Below, piece by piece: positions 8,104 through 17,141 of a stretch of DNA of 64,000 nucleotides. Location: contig CASFTV010000011.1 in assembly GCA_949297765.1 (NCBI GenBank), positions 56,550 through 120,549 on the forward strand. Reading direction: 5' to 3'. Position numbers and translations under genes: made by a program. The first letter of the stretch is position 1. Each line of letters starts with the position of its first letter. The notes below the pieces were generated by a model that worked only from the letters and a program-made list of their open reading frames with translations, searched no databases and was not told the origin of the DNA. The stretch is from an uncultured bacterium. GTDB taxonomy: Bacteria; Verrucomicrobiota; Lentisphaeria; Victivallales; UBA1829.

Positions 8104-10200
8104 TTACGCTTCTTCGGCAAGCTCTTTGCGCATGGCTTCCGGAAGCGGGGAGACCGCCTTGACCGTCCGGTCACCGAGACCCGGAAGTTTGACGGTGTCG
8201 CCGACTTTGGTTGTCATCAGAATTTCGCCGAGCTTGGTTTTGTAGGAGATCCGGTTGTTGTCCGGGTCGCCGTCCAGAGCGCCGAGAACATAATAGTCGG
8301 TGGTCTTTCCCGCGGCGTCCGCCAGCGTGACCGTGGAGCCGAGAACGACATGATCGTTGAGCTTGATGTTCCGGAAATTGGTGGTCTGCACGGTTGCGAC
8401 CAGATTTTCCAGTTCGGCGCGACGGCGGTGGAGGAAGCGTCTGCGTTCCTTTGCGGCGTCGTATTCCGCGTTTTCGCGGAAGTCGCCGAATCCGCGGGCG
8501 TGTTCGATCGCCTTGACGTTCTCCGGAATCTGGACGGTAATCAGGTCTTCCAGTTCCCTGGTGAGTCTGGTGAAGGAGGCCTGCGACGTGATGTCGGGCT
8601 GCGCGGCCGGCGCACCGGTCTCTCCCGCACCCATCAGCCGTTTTCCGCCTTCGTTTTCAATGTGGGCCATGAGTTCATCGGAGTGGCGGGCCAGTTTGAC
8701 GAGGATGCTCTGGCATTCGCCCATCTGGAAGGTCCGGACGCGCTGGAGGGCGTCGATGATCGACGGAATGTCACCGTCCGCATTGTCGATCAGGAACTTC
8801 TGGAATTCGGCCTTTTCGAACAGGGTCCGTTTGAGTTCGCGCTCCGCGGCGGTCCACTCTTTCGGGAGGCCTTCGGCGGAGATCGCTTCCGCAACGTGTC
8901 CCATGTCGACGATCGAAACAAGATTCCGCGGCAGTTTTGTCCGGTTTTTCCAGAGGTAGAGAAGAATGTCGGACGAAAGCTCCTCTCTTGAAACGATCGC
9001 TTCCGCGACGGTTTTCTGATCCAGGGATTCGAACAGGGCGTTCAGGCAGCGGAGCGGAAGAATGCATCCCAGTTCCGCCAGCTCCCGTTCCGTGTAGACC
9101 ACCTTCGACGCCTTCACGAACGGCGGAAGCAGTTTCATGGAGACATGGCCCCAGTATTCAAGATCCTTTCCGATCCGGGCCTTTCCGACTTCCGCGGGCC
9201 AGAACGGCGCTTTTCCGCGCAGGGCGGGGAACATCTCCGTCAGAACCGGCGCCGGGTTGGTTGCGGAGAGCATTGCAATGCAGTCGCCCAGCATGGTGAC
9301 ATCCTTCGGCGCCATCGGCACGCGGAGATGCTGGAACAGACGGGCGAGCTTGGCGGATTCCTCGGTCCCGAGTTTGACGCCGCCTTCGGCTTCCAGCGGA
9401 GTCAGAAGTGTGCTGAGTTCGAGAACGCTTCTGGCGTCCCAGGGCGCGCGTTTGCCCCGGACCGCCGGATTCTGCGGAGCTTCGCTCCACCAGACCTGAA
9501 ATGCGTCGATGGCCATGCAGTCCGGGACCAGAAGACGCGTGAGAATTTCTTTCAGACGGGCTTCCGAAAGTTCGGTGAGCGCATTCCGGGAGAAGATCTC
9601 CTTGAATTTCGGAGCCGCCGGAAGACGGTGCCGGTCGGGAACCAGCGAATTGAACATTTCCGGATTCGCATCAAAGAACACGGCCCCCGCCAGAGCGGAG
9701 CTGATCGGCAGAGAAAGAAGATTGCCTGCCGCCAGGGAATTGATTCCGAGCGTTGCCGTTCCTTTGTCGATGGAGACGACCTTTCCCCAGATCTTTGACT
9801 CGGACAGATAGGCCAGACATCCCGATTTGATCTTCTGCAGTTTTTTCAGGCGGGAGGCGACCTCTGAGGGCTGAATGTCGGCATCTCTTGCTCCGACGGC
9901 CTTCAGCACGGTCTGGCTGGAAATGTAGGGCGGCAGCAGCAGCTTCACGGCGTTGTGCAGCGCATTGCGGAAGATCTGACCTTCCAGAGCGTCCCGTTCC
10001 GCCAGTTCCACGCAGAGTTTTGCCATGGTTTCCTGTTTGGAGACGGCTTCGTCCCAGGTGTCAAGCATGGTATCGAAATTGGCCTGGGCGCTCCGGAGTT
10101 CCTGCAGATCGGTGGTTTTGATTTTGTTGGAAAGCAGTTGGATTTCGGTGTCTTCTCCGGAAAGGGCTCCGACGATCAAATCTTCAAGTTCAGCAGCCAT
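8104..10200 (-). CDS. greA: GreA-type transcription elongation factor with a very long N-terminal extension
   Basis: 698 residues, against about 158 for ordinary GreA. The last 150 residues form a complete GreA: a coiled-coil with the cleavage-stimulating acidic tip GDFRENAEYDAAKERR (D573, E576) and the C-terminal FKBP-like domain (DHVVLGSTVTLAD, then YKTKLGEILMTTKVGDTV). The first 540 residues are helical and unassigned. I recall a similarly extended GreA of about 715 residues in Chlamydia, so this looks like a PVC-lineage form. The ATG at 10200 is chosen because GGGAG precedes it; ATG 10212 and TTG 10221 are in frame upstream. By family knowledge it rescues backtracked RNA polymerase by stimulating transcript cleavage; the extension may add contacts. 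First gene of a two-gene operon. Confidence 0.88.
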   Translation of the reverse strand: MAAELEDLIVGALSGEDTEIQLLSNKIKTTDLQELRSAQANFDTMLDTWDEAVSKQETMAKLCVELAERDALEGQIFRNALHNAVKLLLPPYISSQTVLKAVGARDADIQPSEVASRLKKLQKIKSGCLAYLSESKIWGKVVSIDKGTATLGINSLAAGNLLSLPISSALAGAVFFDANPEMFNSLVPDRHRLPAAPKFKEIFSRNALTELSEARLKEILTRLLVPDCMAIDAFQVWWSEAPQNPAVRGKRAPWDARSVLELSTLLTPLEAEGGVKLGTEESAKLARLFQHLRVPMAPKDVTMLGDCIAMLSATNPAPVLTEMFPALRGKAPFWPAEVGKARIGKDLEYWGHVSMKLLPPFVKASKVVYTERELAELGCILPLRCLNALFESLDQKTVAEAIVSREELSSDILLYLWKNRTKLPRNLVSIVDMGHVAEAISAEGLPKEWTAAERELKRTLFEKAEFQKFLIDNADGDIPSIIDALQRVRTFQMGECQSILVKLARHSDELMAHIENEGGKRLMGAGETGAPAAQPDITSQASFTRLTRELEDLITVQIPENVKAIEHARGFGDFRENAEYDAAKERRRFLHRRRAELENLVATVQTTNFRNIKLNDHVVLGSTVTLADAAGKTTDYYVLGALDGDPDNNRISYKTKLGEILMTTKVGDTVKLPGLGDRTVKAVSPLPEAMRKELAEEA

Positions 10201-10235
10201 ATCAGCTCCCATCGTTTTCAAGTTTGCACATTGAC

Positions 10236-10264
10236 ATTATATTAAAATACACCGGAACTGTCTA
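10236..10264 (-). promoter_or_regulatory. Promoter of greA
   Basis: TAGACA (10259-10264), 17-bp spacer, consensus TATAAT (10236-10241) on the minus strand. The expected start near 10229 leaves a leader of about 28 nt, supporting the start codon at 10200. Confidence 0.65.
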
Positions 10265-10341
10265 TTTTACAAATAGGGAACGCGAGAAAATGGTCTGTCC
10301 GCGGCCCTTTTCCGGGGCGGGGCGGCGTCTTCCGGACGGGA

Positions 10342-11295
10342 TCAGCAGCTTTCGCGGAGAATGAAGCGGGTCGGGAAGGTTTTGCAGATTTTCTCCTTCC
10401 GGGGAGAGGTGAGGATGGAAACGATTTCGGTATTGATCTCCGCGATCGGGTGGGCAACCGAACTCAGGGACGGGGCCGACATCCGGCAGATCAGATCGTC
10501 GTCGAATCCGACCACCGCAATTTTCCCGGGAATTGCGATATTCCGTTCCATCGCGAATTTGAGGAAGCCGGCGGCCATCCGGTCGGTGTCGAAGAAAACG
10601 GCATCGGGGTTCCGCTGCAGAATCGCGGGGCCTTGCGAGTAGCCGTCGCGGAATTCCGACGGGCTTTCCAGAAACATCCGCCGCGCACCCTCCGCCGTTC
10701 CGATCTCATCGAATGCGCGCTGGATCCCCTCTTTCCGGGATTCGTGGCCGCCGCAGTGAAGAATGCGCCGGCGTCCGTTGCGGATCAGATGTTTGATCGC
10801 TTCGCAGACGCCGCTTCCCCGGTCGATCAGCAGCGAGTGGTGATCCGCCGGGGTCTCCCGGTCGACAAAAATGAAATCCAGCGGAAACTCCAGAAGATCT
10901 TCTCCGGACACCGGAGACGGAAGCTCGAACACCACCACATAATCCATCACTCCGGACCAGTCCCGCATCATCTTCCGGAAATCCGTGCTGAAATTATCCG
11001 GACGGCCGAGAATCGGGTAACAGCCGGCGGAAAACAGGCGGCGTTCCAGATCATTCACTTTCTGCAGGAACACCTCCGTCTGGAAATTCGAGGAGAGAAT
11101 CCCGACAAAACTCTTCTTCTGGAGCCGGAGATTGCGCGCCGCCATGTTCGGCAGATAGTGATACTGCTCCGCCAGTTTCAGCACAAGCTCCCGCTTCTCC
11201 GGTACAACATACGCCTGATTTTTCAGAACCCGGCTGACCGTCCGGATGGACAGGCCCGACAGTTCCGCCAGTTTTTTCAGTGTGATCTGCGCCAT
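10342..11295 (-). CDS. LacI family transcriptional regulator
   Basis: 317 residues. The N-terminus MAQITLKKLAELSGLSIRTV is the LacI helix-turn-helix, followed by the hinge YLPNMAARNLRLQKKSFVGI and a periplasmic-binding-protein fold (VVFELPSPVSGEDLLEFPLD, then VVGFDDDLICRMSAPSLSSV). An in-frame extension to 11469 precedes the conserved start and is rejected. The ribosome site is weak (GGAAAG). Members bind a sugar or sugar phosphate and repress catabolic genes. It is divergent from the GntR-sugar-binding fusion gene, so it may act on that 12-kb operon as well as on itself (inference). The 10201-10341 gap downstream holds only the greA promoter. Confidence 0.92.
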   Translation of the reverse strand: MAQITLKKLAELSGLSIRTVSRVLKNQAYVVPEKRELVLKLAEQYHYLPNMAARNLRLQKKSFVGILSSNFQTEVFLQKVNDLERRLFSAGCYPILGRPDNFSTDFRKMMRDWSGVMDYVVVFELPSPVSGEDLLEFPLDFIFVDRETPADHHSLLIDRGSGVCEAIKHLIRNGRRRILHCGGHESRKEGIQRAFDEIGTAEGARRMFLESPSEFRDGYSQGPAILQRNPDAVFFDTDRMAAGFLKFAMERNIAIPGKIAVVGFDDDLICRMSAPSLSSVAHPIAEINTEIVSILTSPRKEKICKTFPTRFILRESC

Positions 11296-11322
11296 TTTTC
11301 TTTCCGTCTGTTTCAAGCATGT

Positions 11323-11351
11323 AACATAAAATCCGTTTGATGAAATTTCAA
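11323..11351 (-). promoter_or_regulatory. Promoter of the LacI regulator
   Basis: TTGAAA (11346-11351), 17 bp, TATGTT (11323-11328) on the minus strand, 28 bp before the start codon. The remainder of this 318-bp intergenic region (11352-11559) shows nothing I can name. Confidence 0.45.
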
Positions 11352-11559
11352 CTCCGGATTTCCGCCCGGACGCAATTTCCCCCGTTTTTCTCCGGATCCC
11401 GCCGCATTCCCGAAAGACGCTTCTGATATAGATCAATCGGGAAAAGACGATTTCTCCTTCCGATATCAATATCCGCTTCCTCCCCTCTGAATTTTCTGTT
11501 TTCCGGTCTGTTTCCCGGGATAAAAGGATAAAAAATGGAATTATTTTTCTTTTGCCCTC

Positions 11560-11588
11560 TTGATATAATCAGGGCTTTGTGCTATAAT
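11560..11588 (+). promoter_or_regulatory. Promoter of the GntR/sugar-binding fusion gene and its 12-kb operon
   Basis: TTGATA (11560-11565), 17-bp spacer, consensus TATAAT (11583-11588). The start codon is 25 bp downstream with GGAAGGAG between. A second TATAAT-like box at 11563-11568 overlaps the -35. Confidence 0.65.
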
Positions 11589-11613
11589 TAAAAGCAGTGA
11601 TCGGAAGGAGACA

Positions 11614-12948
11614 ATGAAAGATAAAATTTCACAAGTTCGCGATTATCTGCTTGACCGGATCGAGTCGGGGGAGTTCCCCGCCGGCCATCCGATTCCTTCC
11701 GCACGGAAGCTCGGTGAGACGGTGGATGCCTCCTTTGCCATGATTCTTCAGGCGGTCAACGCGCTTGCGGGCGCGGGAATTCTCCACTGCGTGAGCCGTC
11801 AGGGAAGCGTGGTCCGGCCGGACTGGAAAGAGCGGCTGATGCCGAATCATTTTGTCGTTTTCAATGCCCGTCTTCCATGGGTTGCGGGATTCCGGGTTCT
11901 TCTGGAGAAACGGCTGCCGGCGTTGCGGTTCTGCACGGAGTTTCAGAACGGAATGTTTGAAATCCGCACCACAATTCCGCTTCAGATGCGCCGGAACGAG
12001 TATCTGGATCTGGCGCCGTTTTTCCGGGAGGTGTTTCCGGACCGGTCTCTTTTTTTCGAATCGCCGTTCCGCAGTTTTCTGGAACCGGACGGATCCATTC
12101 GCGGCATTCCGTTTATCTTTTCTCCGCGCGTGATGTTCTGCAATCCGCGGCTGCTGGCGGAAGCGGGGATCGAAATGCCATCGGAGGAGTGGACGCTGGA
12201 GGATTTCCTGCAGATCCTCCGCCGCATGGCAAAAAATATTCCGAAAGAGAATCTTCTGAATTATTCCGCCGGACCCTTTTTCTGGATGAATTTTGTATTC
12301 CGCAGCGGCGGGATGCTGATTGATCCCTTTGCGGAGAATCCGGTGCGGATTGATTCGCCGGAAACGGTCCGGGGAATTGAATCTCTGCGGAAATTGCGGA
12401 ATGTTGTCTCCGCCGATTTGCCGGGACTCTGCTGGCAGAAGGAGTTCTGCGAAGGGCGGATGCCGTTTGTTCTGGCAGAGCGGGAACTGCTCTGCACGCT
12501 CCGGGCGAAAGGAATGAACGACTGGAATGTTCTGCCGCTGCCCCGGATTCCCGGCGGAGTCAACCGGATGGCGCAGGCGACCGATCTGATCTGCGTGCGG
12601 AAAGAGTGCGTGGACCGTGAACAGATTCTGGAGTTCCTGCGCTTCATGCTGTCGGAGGAGGTGCAGGACTACATCGCTGAAGAAAAATATGGGATTCCGA
12701 TCCGGAAAAGTTCCGCGCAGAAGTCCATTGATCTCGCCGACCCGCGCGACATTCTCTTCCTGACCGAAATGAACAGCATGAGTGCGGAATACAATCTCGA
12801 TTCGCCGGAGCTGATGGAACTGATTCAGAACGGTGTTGCGCGCATCATCAACGACGATTCTCTGCCGCTGAAGGAGTCGCTCGAAGATCTGGCGCATGCG
12901 GTCCGTCTGTTCCTGGAAATAAAAAATGCAACTGCAAAAACAGCATAA
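11614..12948 (+). CDS. One-component regulator: GntR helix-turn-helix fused to a sugar ABC-transporter binding-protein fold
   Basis: 444 residues. Residues 1-70 are a GntR winged helix (LLDRIESGEFPAGHPIPSAR, then VNALAGAGILHCVSRQGSVV). Residues 80-430 resemble a family 1 extracellular solute-binding protein for sugars: FNARLPWVAGF, IPFIFSPRVMFCNPRLLAEA, a FVFRSGGMLIDPFAENPVRI segment and a C-terminal FLRFMLSEEVQDYIAEE. There is no signal peptide or lipobox, so the binding-protein domain is inside the cell, serving as effector domain. GntR proteins normally carry FCD, UTRA or aminotransferase domains; this combination is uncommon. It is the first gene of a run of seven same-strand genes of exported enzymes and pseudopilins, and is the obvious candidate sensor for them. 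AAGGAG lies 3 bp before the ATG. Confidence 0.85.
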   Translation: MKDKISQVRDYLLDRIESGEFPAGHPIPSARKLGETVDASFAMILQAVNALAGAGILHCVSRQGSVVRPDWKERLMPNHFVVFNARLPWVAGFRVLLEKRLPALRFCTEFQNGMFEIRTTIPLQMRRNEYLDLAPFFREVFPDRSLFFESPFRSFLEPDGSIRGIPFIFSPRVMFCNPRLLAEAGIEMPSEEWTLEDFLQILRRMAKNIPKENLLNYSAGPFFWMNFVFRSGGMLIDPFAENPVRIDSPETVRGIESLRKLRNVVSADLPGLCWQKEFCEGRMPFVLAERELLCTLRAKGMNDWNVLPLPRIPGGVNRMAQATDLICVRKECVDREQILEFLRFMLSEEVQDYIAEEKYGIPIRKSSAQKSIDLADPRDILFLTEMNSMSAEYNLDSPELMELIQNGVARIINDDSLPLKESLEDLAHAVRLFLEIKNATAKTA

Positions 12949-12963
12949 AAGGGGAGTGTTTCC

Positions 12964-13731
12964 ATGCGGGAAAGAAAAAGAGATTTTACCTTGATAGAGC
13001 TTCTGGTCGTTATCGCGATTATCGCAATTCTTGCCGGGCTTCTTCTTCCTGCGTTGAGTCGTGCGCGGGAGCGGGCGCATGCGGCCGCCTGTCTCAGCAA
13101 TCTCCGGCAGCTCGGATATGCGATGACGCAGTATGCGGAGGAGAACCGGAGCATGAAGAATATCGCTTCCGATACGATTGCACCGATGACGCGGTTTGTA
13201 TTCGGACCGACCGAAAAGAGCAATGCTTCCCAGACCTACGTTCCTTATTTCAATGGAACGTATGTGGCGAACCGCTGGGATACAAAGAATAAAATGGACA
13301 AAGTCGCCCTCTGTCCGTCAGGCCGCCGGGATGGAGACGGAGAATTTGCGGCGAACGACACTGCGCCGAACAACAGCTATGCAACGAACAAACATATCAC
13401 CGGCCATCTTTACAGCGGAGTGGAAATCCAGTTCGATCAGGAAAAAGGACGGTACAAGGAATATGATCAGTACCGTTTTCCGTCGAAACTTTTCCTGATC
13501 GGAGATGTTACAACAATCAACCAGGAGGATGGTACATACTATGCAACGCGAACCTCGATGGTAGATGGTGCGTATTTTGCCCGGCGTCACGATTTCGGGA
13601 CGAACGTCGCGTATCTGGATCTTCACACCGGGCATCTGCAGGATTCCTATATCCGGAATGTGGTGAAGACAACCTCTTCCCTGGCACAGAATTCTGGATA
13701 TTTCTGGCATGATGTTGTGCGCTGGCCGTAA
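12964..13731 (+). CDS. H-X9-DG type pseudopilin (degenerate motif)
   Basis: 255 residues. The N-terminus has the prepilin peptidase site and hydrophobic helix [16 protein letters not shown] after a short basic leader, then [20 protein letters not shown], as in type II secretion major-pseudopilin relatives. The C-terminal motif reads [15 protein letters not shown]: the histidine and spacing match H-X9-DG but the glycine is leucine. Family knowledge: the leader is cut before Phe and the protein inserts into the inner membrane, able to assemble in a pseudopilus. GGGGAG precedes the start. It lies 15 bp after the regulator gene. The middle part (residues 70-220) is specific to each paralogue. Confidence 0.85.
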   Translation: MRERKRDFTLIELLVVIAIIAILAGLLLPALSRARERAHAAACLSNLRQLGYAMTQYAEENRSMKNIASDTIAPMTRFVFGPTEKSNASQTYVPYFNGTYVANRWDTKNKMDKVALCPSGRRDGDGEFAANDTAPNNSYATNKHITGHLYSGVEIQFDQEKGRYKEYDQYRFPSKLFLIGDVTTINQEDGTYYATRTSMVDGAYFARRHDFGTNVAYLDLHTGHLQDSYIRNVVKTTSSLAQNSGYFWHDVVRWP

Positions 13732-13775
13732 CCGACAGAATCTGAAAAAATTTCATATAGACAGGAGAGAAGAGA

Positions 13776-15554
13776 ATGCGGAAGATTACATTGGAGTGTC
13801 CGACGGCGAGTCTGGAGGAGTATCGGAGATTGGCGGAACTGGCGGCGGAGCTGGGGGCGACCCATCTTTCCGCATCGCAGATCGAGCCGAGCATGTGGCA
13901 GTGGAACGTGAACCGGTATGATCCCTATCCGAACTGGAGTCTTCACCGTCCGTCGCTGTTCAAGTATATTGTGCCGGAGATTCTGAAGCCGTATCTGCCG
14001 TCGGAGTATGCGAAGCGGAATCTGGATGTCCTTGCGGCGCGGGTGGAGATCCTCCGGGAGTTCGGACTCAAGGCGGCGTTCACGGGAATGGAGCCGGCGT
14101 ATCTGCCGGAGGCGGTGTACCGGGACCATCCGGCGTGGCGCGGACCGCGCTGCGATCAGGCGCGCCGGGCAAGGACGGAATATTATGCGCCGTGCGTGGA
14201 CAATCCGGAGGTGCGGGAACTGTATGTGAACACCGTGGCGGAGCTCTGCCGCGTCGCGCCGTTCGAGGAGTTCCAGCTGCTGACCAACGATTCGGGCGGA
14301 GGGCTTTGCTGGAACGATCGTCTGTATCCGGGAACGAACGGACCGTCGGCGTGCCGGCACATTCCGATCGGCGAGCGGGTGGCGAACTTCCTTTCGATCT
14401 TTCAGGAGGGGGCGCGGATGGCCGGGCTTGAGGCGGAGGTCAATGTGCGGGAGATTCTGGAACACGATCTTCCGGCGGTGCTTCCGATGCTCCGCAAAGG
14501 CCAGTCCGTCAACAACCGGACTCTTCAGCACAAGGTGTCCACGGAGATGATCGGCTTCCGGGATCCGTACAAGGAGTTCACCTCGCCGGTCGCGCGTCTC
14601 ACCCGGATGGGGGCGATCGCCGAACAGATGCAGAATGCACAGCATGCGCCGGATCACAATCTCGTGATCGGACTGCGCGGAATGGATGAGTGCGACACGG
14701 TCGCGTTTCTCCGGAAGTTCCTCGGGAAAATGCCGGAGGGGATCGCCGGACGCTACATGGCGCTCGGAGAGATCGCGGCGGATTTTGTCGGTCCGGAGCA
14801 GGCCGAAATGCTCGTTCAGGCGTGGGACCTGATCGAACAGGCCAACGCCCGGCTCGATCATCTCGAAACCGGCGGACATATTTTTGTTCTCGGGACCGTG
14901 CATCAGCGCTGGCTGATCCGTCCGTTTGTCGCATTTCCCGGAGAACTCAAACCGGAAGAGAAAAACTATTACCGCGAATTCCAGTTCCAGGCGCAGACCG
15001 AGGCGGATGCCGACAACATGCTGGATCTGCAGGCGCACCGCTGGATCGGCGGCTATTCCGGACAGTTTCTGCTTACGAAATCCATCAACGGCGCGCGTCG
15101 TCGTCTGGATCGTGCGATCGAGCTGTTCGCGGAACTGTCGGAATCGGCCGGGAAGGAGGAGGCGCGGCGTTATCTGAAAAGTCAGCTCCTGAAGCTCAAG
15201 CTCTATCGGTGCATCCTCCGCAACGCAAACAATGTCTGCCGATTCCAGACCATTCTTGACCGCACCGACTACTCCACGCCGCCGATGGACCGGACTCCGG
15301 TGATCGCCGAACAGGGCGATATCCGTCTGTTCTGGATCAACGAGATTTTCCGGGAGGAGATCGACAACACGCTGGAGATCCTCTCGCTTCTGGAACAGGC
15401 GGAACAGCCGATTCTCCAGACCGCTCCTTCCCGGGAGTTTGAGTGCGTGATGGTCTACGGTCCCGATATTGCCGACCATCTGAGAAAGAAAATCACCATC
15501 ATGGAGAACCATCGGCGCGACTTCACCCGGCTCTACAAAAGTTACAACCGGTGA
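13776..15554 (+). CDS. Unrecognised cytosolic protein, probable TIM-barrel glycoside hydrolase-like
   Basis: 592 residues, no signal peptide. The start ([20 protein letters not shown], then [20 protein letters not shown]) and alternating beta/alpha pattern to about residue 380 suggest a (beta/alpha)8 barrel; [17 protein letters not shown] and [12 protein letters not shown] carry acidic residues at plausible strand ends. The C-terminal 200 residues are helical ([20 protein letters not shown]). The arrangement recalls enzymes such as GH20/GH67-like hydrolases but I cannot assign a family. AGGAGA precedes the ATG. Being between pseudopilin genes in a regulator-led sugar operon it may process imported oligosaccharides (inference). 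Confidence 0.6.
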   Translation: MRKITLECPTASLEEYRRLAELAAELGATHLSASQIEPSMWQWNVNRYDPYPNWSLHRPSLFKYIVPEILKPYLPSEYAKRNLDVLAARVEILREFGLKAAFTGMEPAYLPEAVYRDHPAWRGPRCDQARRARTEYYAPCVDNPEVRELYVNTVAELCRVAPFEEFQLLTNDSGGGLCWNDRLYPGTNGPSACRHIPIGERVANFLSIFQEGARMAGLEAEVNVREILEHDLPAVLPMLRKGQSVNNRTLQHKVSTEMIGFRDPYKEFTSPVARLTRMGAIAEQMQNAQHAPDHNLVIGLRGMDECDTVAFLRKFLGKMPEGIAGRYMALGEIAADFVGPEQAEMLVQAWDLIEQANARLDHLETGGHIFVLGTVHQRWLIRPFVAFPGELKPEEKNYYREFQFQAQTEADADNMLDLQAHRWIGGYSGQFLLTKSINGARRRLDRAIELFAELSESAGKEEARRYLKSQLLKLKLYRCILRNANNVCRFQTILDRTDYSTPPMDRTPVIAEQGDIRLFWINEIFREEIDNTLEILSLLEQAEQPILQTAPSREFECVMVYGPDIADHLRKKITIMENHRRDFTRLYKSYNR

Positions 15555-15583
15555 GTCGGAACCGCATTCGGAGAAGAGAGACA

Positions 15584-16315
15584 ATGAAACGGATTTTCAC
15601 TCTGATAGAACTTCTTGTAACGATCGCCGTGATCGCGATTCTTGCCGCATTTCTTCTTCCCGCGCTGAACAGCGCCCGGGCGAAGGCGCATCAGATCTCC
15701 TGCATGAACAATCTGAAGCAGCTGGGATTCGCCGCGCTTGCCTATGCCTCGGATTTCGAGGATCATTATGTCCCTGCGTATACCAGCTGGTCCGGATACT
15801 TCTGGGAGAATCTTGTCCGGACGAAGTATCTTGCGGGAAGCGGAGATTACGACGGGGTTTCCCGATGGGAGAGGCTTCTGCCGGTTCCCCAGCTGTTCTG
15901 TTCGTCGGAGCCGCATTCCGAGGCGGACGGCGGAAGCGGGACAAGCCGTCTGAAGGCCTGCGACTACGGACAGAATTATTTCATGAGCTATCAGCTTCTC
16001 GAGGATCCGAATTATGATATTTTCGTGAAACTGACGGAATTCAAACATGCCTCCCGTGTGTTCATGTACGGCGACCGGAGCTGGGTGCTTTCCTATACGA
16101 TCTCCCCCTGGACCGATGCGGCGACCAACCGGAAAATGACACGGCACAACAACGGGATCAATCTTGTCTATGTGGACGGACACGCCGGATGGCGTTCGCG
16201 CCGCCTGTATCCGGATGACAGCAATCCCCTCTCTCCCTCCGCATGGCGCTGGATCCACTGGGGATACAAAACCGCACAGATATACTGGTTTTCCATAAGC
16301 AAATGGCAGAATTAA
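15584..16315 (+). CDS. H-X9-DG type pseudopilin, tandem copy 1
   Basis: 243 residues from the ATG at 15584; the longer in-frame ORF to 15443 runs inside the upstream gene and is rejected. The leader MKRI is followed by [16 protein letters not shown] and [20 protein letters not shown]. The C-terminal motif [15 protein letters not shown] is a complete H-X9-DG. It shares strings with the next gene ([20 protein letters not shown] against [47 protein letters not shown]), so the two arose by duplication. Role as for pseudopilins; the variable centre may set partner or cargo specificity (inference). Confidence 0.87.
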   Translation: MKRIFTLIELLVTIAVIAILAAFLLPALNSARAKAHQISCMNNLKQLGFAALAYASDFEDHYVPAYTSWSGYFWENLVRTKYLAGSGDYDGVSRWERLLPVPQLFCSSEPHSEADGGSGTSRLKACDYGQNYFMSYQLLEDPNYDIFVKLTEFKHASRVFMYGDRSWVLSYTISPWTDAATNRKMTRHNNGINLVYVDGHAGWRSRRLYPDDSNPLSPSAWRWIHWGYKTAQIYWFSISKWQN

Positions 16316-16339
16316 TTAAGAAGGAGGAACGATTCAACG

Positions 16340-17125
16340 ATGAAAATCCTGCATTGGAACAGAACAATATCTGAAAGGCGAGGGATGGTATCCCGCATCT
16401 GTTTTACCCTGATAGAGCTTCTTGTAACGATTGCCGTGATCGCAATACTTGCCTCTCTTCTTATTCCCGCGCTGAACAGCGCGCGGAAGAAGGCGCATCA
16501 GATCACCTGCATGAACAATCTGAAGCAGCTGGGGTTCGCCGCGATCAGCTATGCCTCGGAGTCCGAGGATTACTTTGCTCCCGCGTATTCCGAGTGGTCC
16601 GGTTACTTCTGGGAAAATTTTGTCCGGTTGAAATATCTTTCCCCGACAAAGGATTACGACGGAGTTGCCAGGAATCAGAGACTTCTTCCGGTTCCATCCC
16701 TGAGTTGTCCGTCGGAACCGCATTCCAGCACGACCTATCCGGGGAACAGCACTGCACGGACCAAAGCATCCGATTACGGCGTGAATTATTTTATGGATTA
16801 TCAGCTCCCGGAAAACAATCCGGAACAGGTGATTTTTGTGAAGCTGACAGAATTCAAGCATGCATCCAAGGTCTTCATGTACGGGGACCGCTACTGGTCG
16901 GCCATCTACAACATCAACCCCTACAATGCGGACCTGGCAAAACACGAAAGCATGATGCGGCACAGCAACGGAATCAACATCGCCTATGTGGACGGACATG
17001 CCAGGTGGCTCTCTTCCAGGCGTTATCCGGTCAAGGTGTATCATCTGGACGCCCACTGCTGGATTCAGTGGGGATATAAACGATTTCAGGGCAGCTGGGG
17101 ATCCTCCAGTCTGTGGCAGGATTGA
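16340..17125 (+). CDS. H-X9-DG type pseudopilin, tandem copy 2
   Basis: 261 residues. A 21-residue basic leader ([20 protein letters not shown] plus C) precedes [16 protein letters not shown]. The motif [17 protein letters not shown] is a full H-X9-DG. GGAGGA lies 9-11 bp before the ATG. It is a paralogue of the preceding gene, 24 bp away, and ends 16 bp before the large LamG/transglutaminase gene. The leader is longer than in the other four copies of the window. Confidence 0.87.
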   Translation: MKILHWNRTISERRGMVSRICFTLIELLVTIAVIAILASLLIPALNSARKKAHQITCMNNLKQLGFAAISYASESEDYFAPAYSEWSGYFWENFVRLKYLSPTKDYDGVARNQRLLPVPSLSCPSEPHSSTTYPGNSTARTKASDYGVNYFMDYQLPENNPEQVIFVKLTEFKHASKVFMYGDRYWSAIYNINPYNADLAKHESMMRHSNGINIAYVDGHARWLSSRRYPVKVYHLDAHCWIQWGYKRFQGSWGSSSLWQD

Positions 17126-17141
17126 AAGGATGGGATGAAAA

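Noticed and set aside
13647..15584. 645-codon minus-strand frame opposite the unassigned operon protein
   Set aside because: The plus-strand gene has a ribosome site and fits its operon; the antisense product is arginine/histidine-rich with no recognisable domain.
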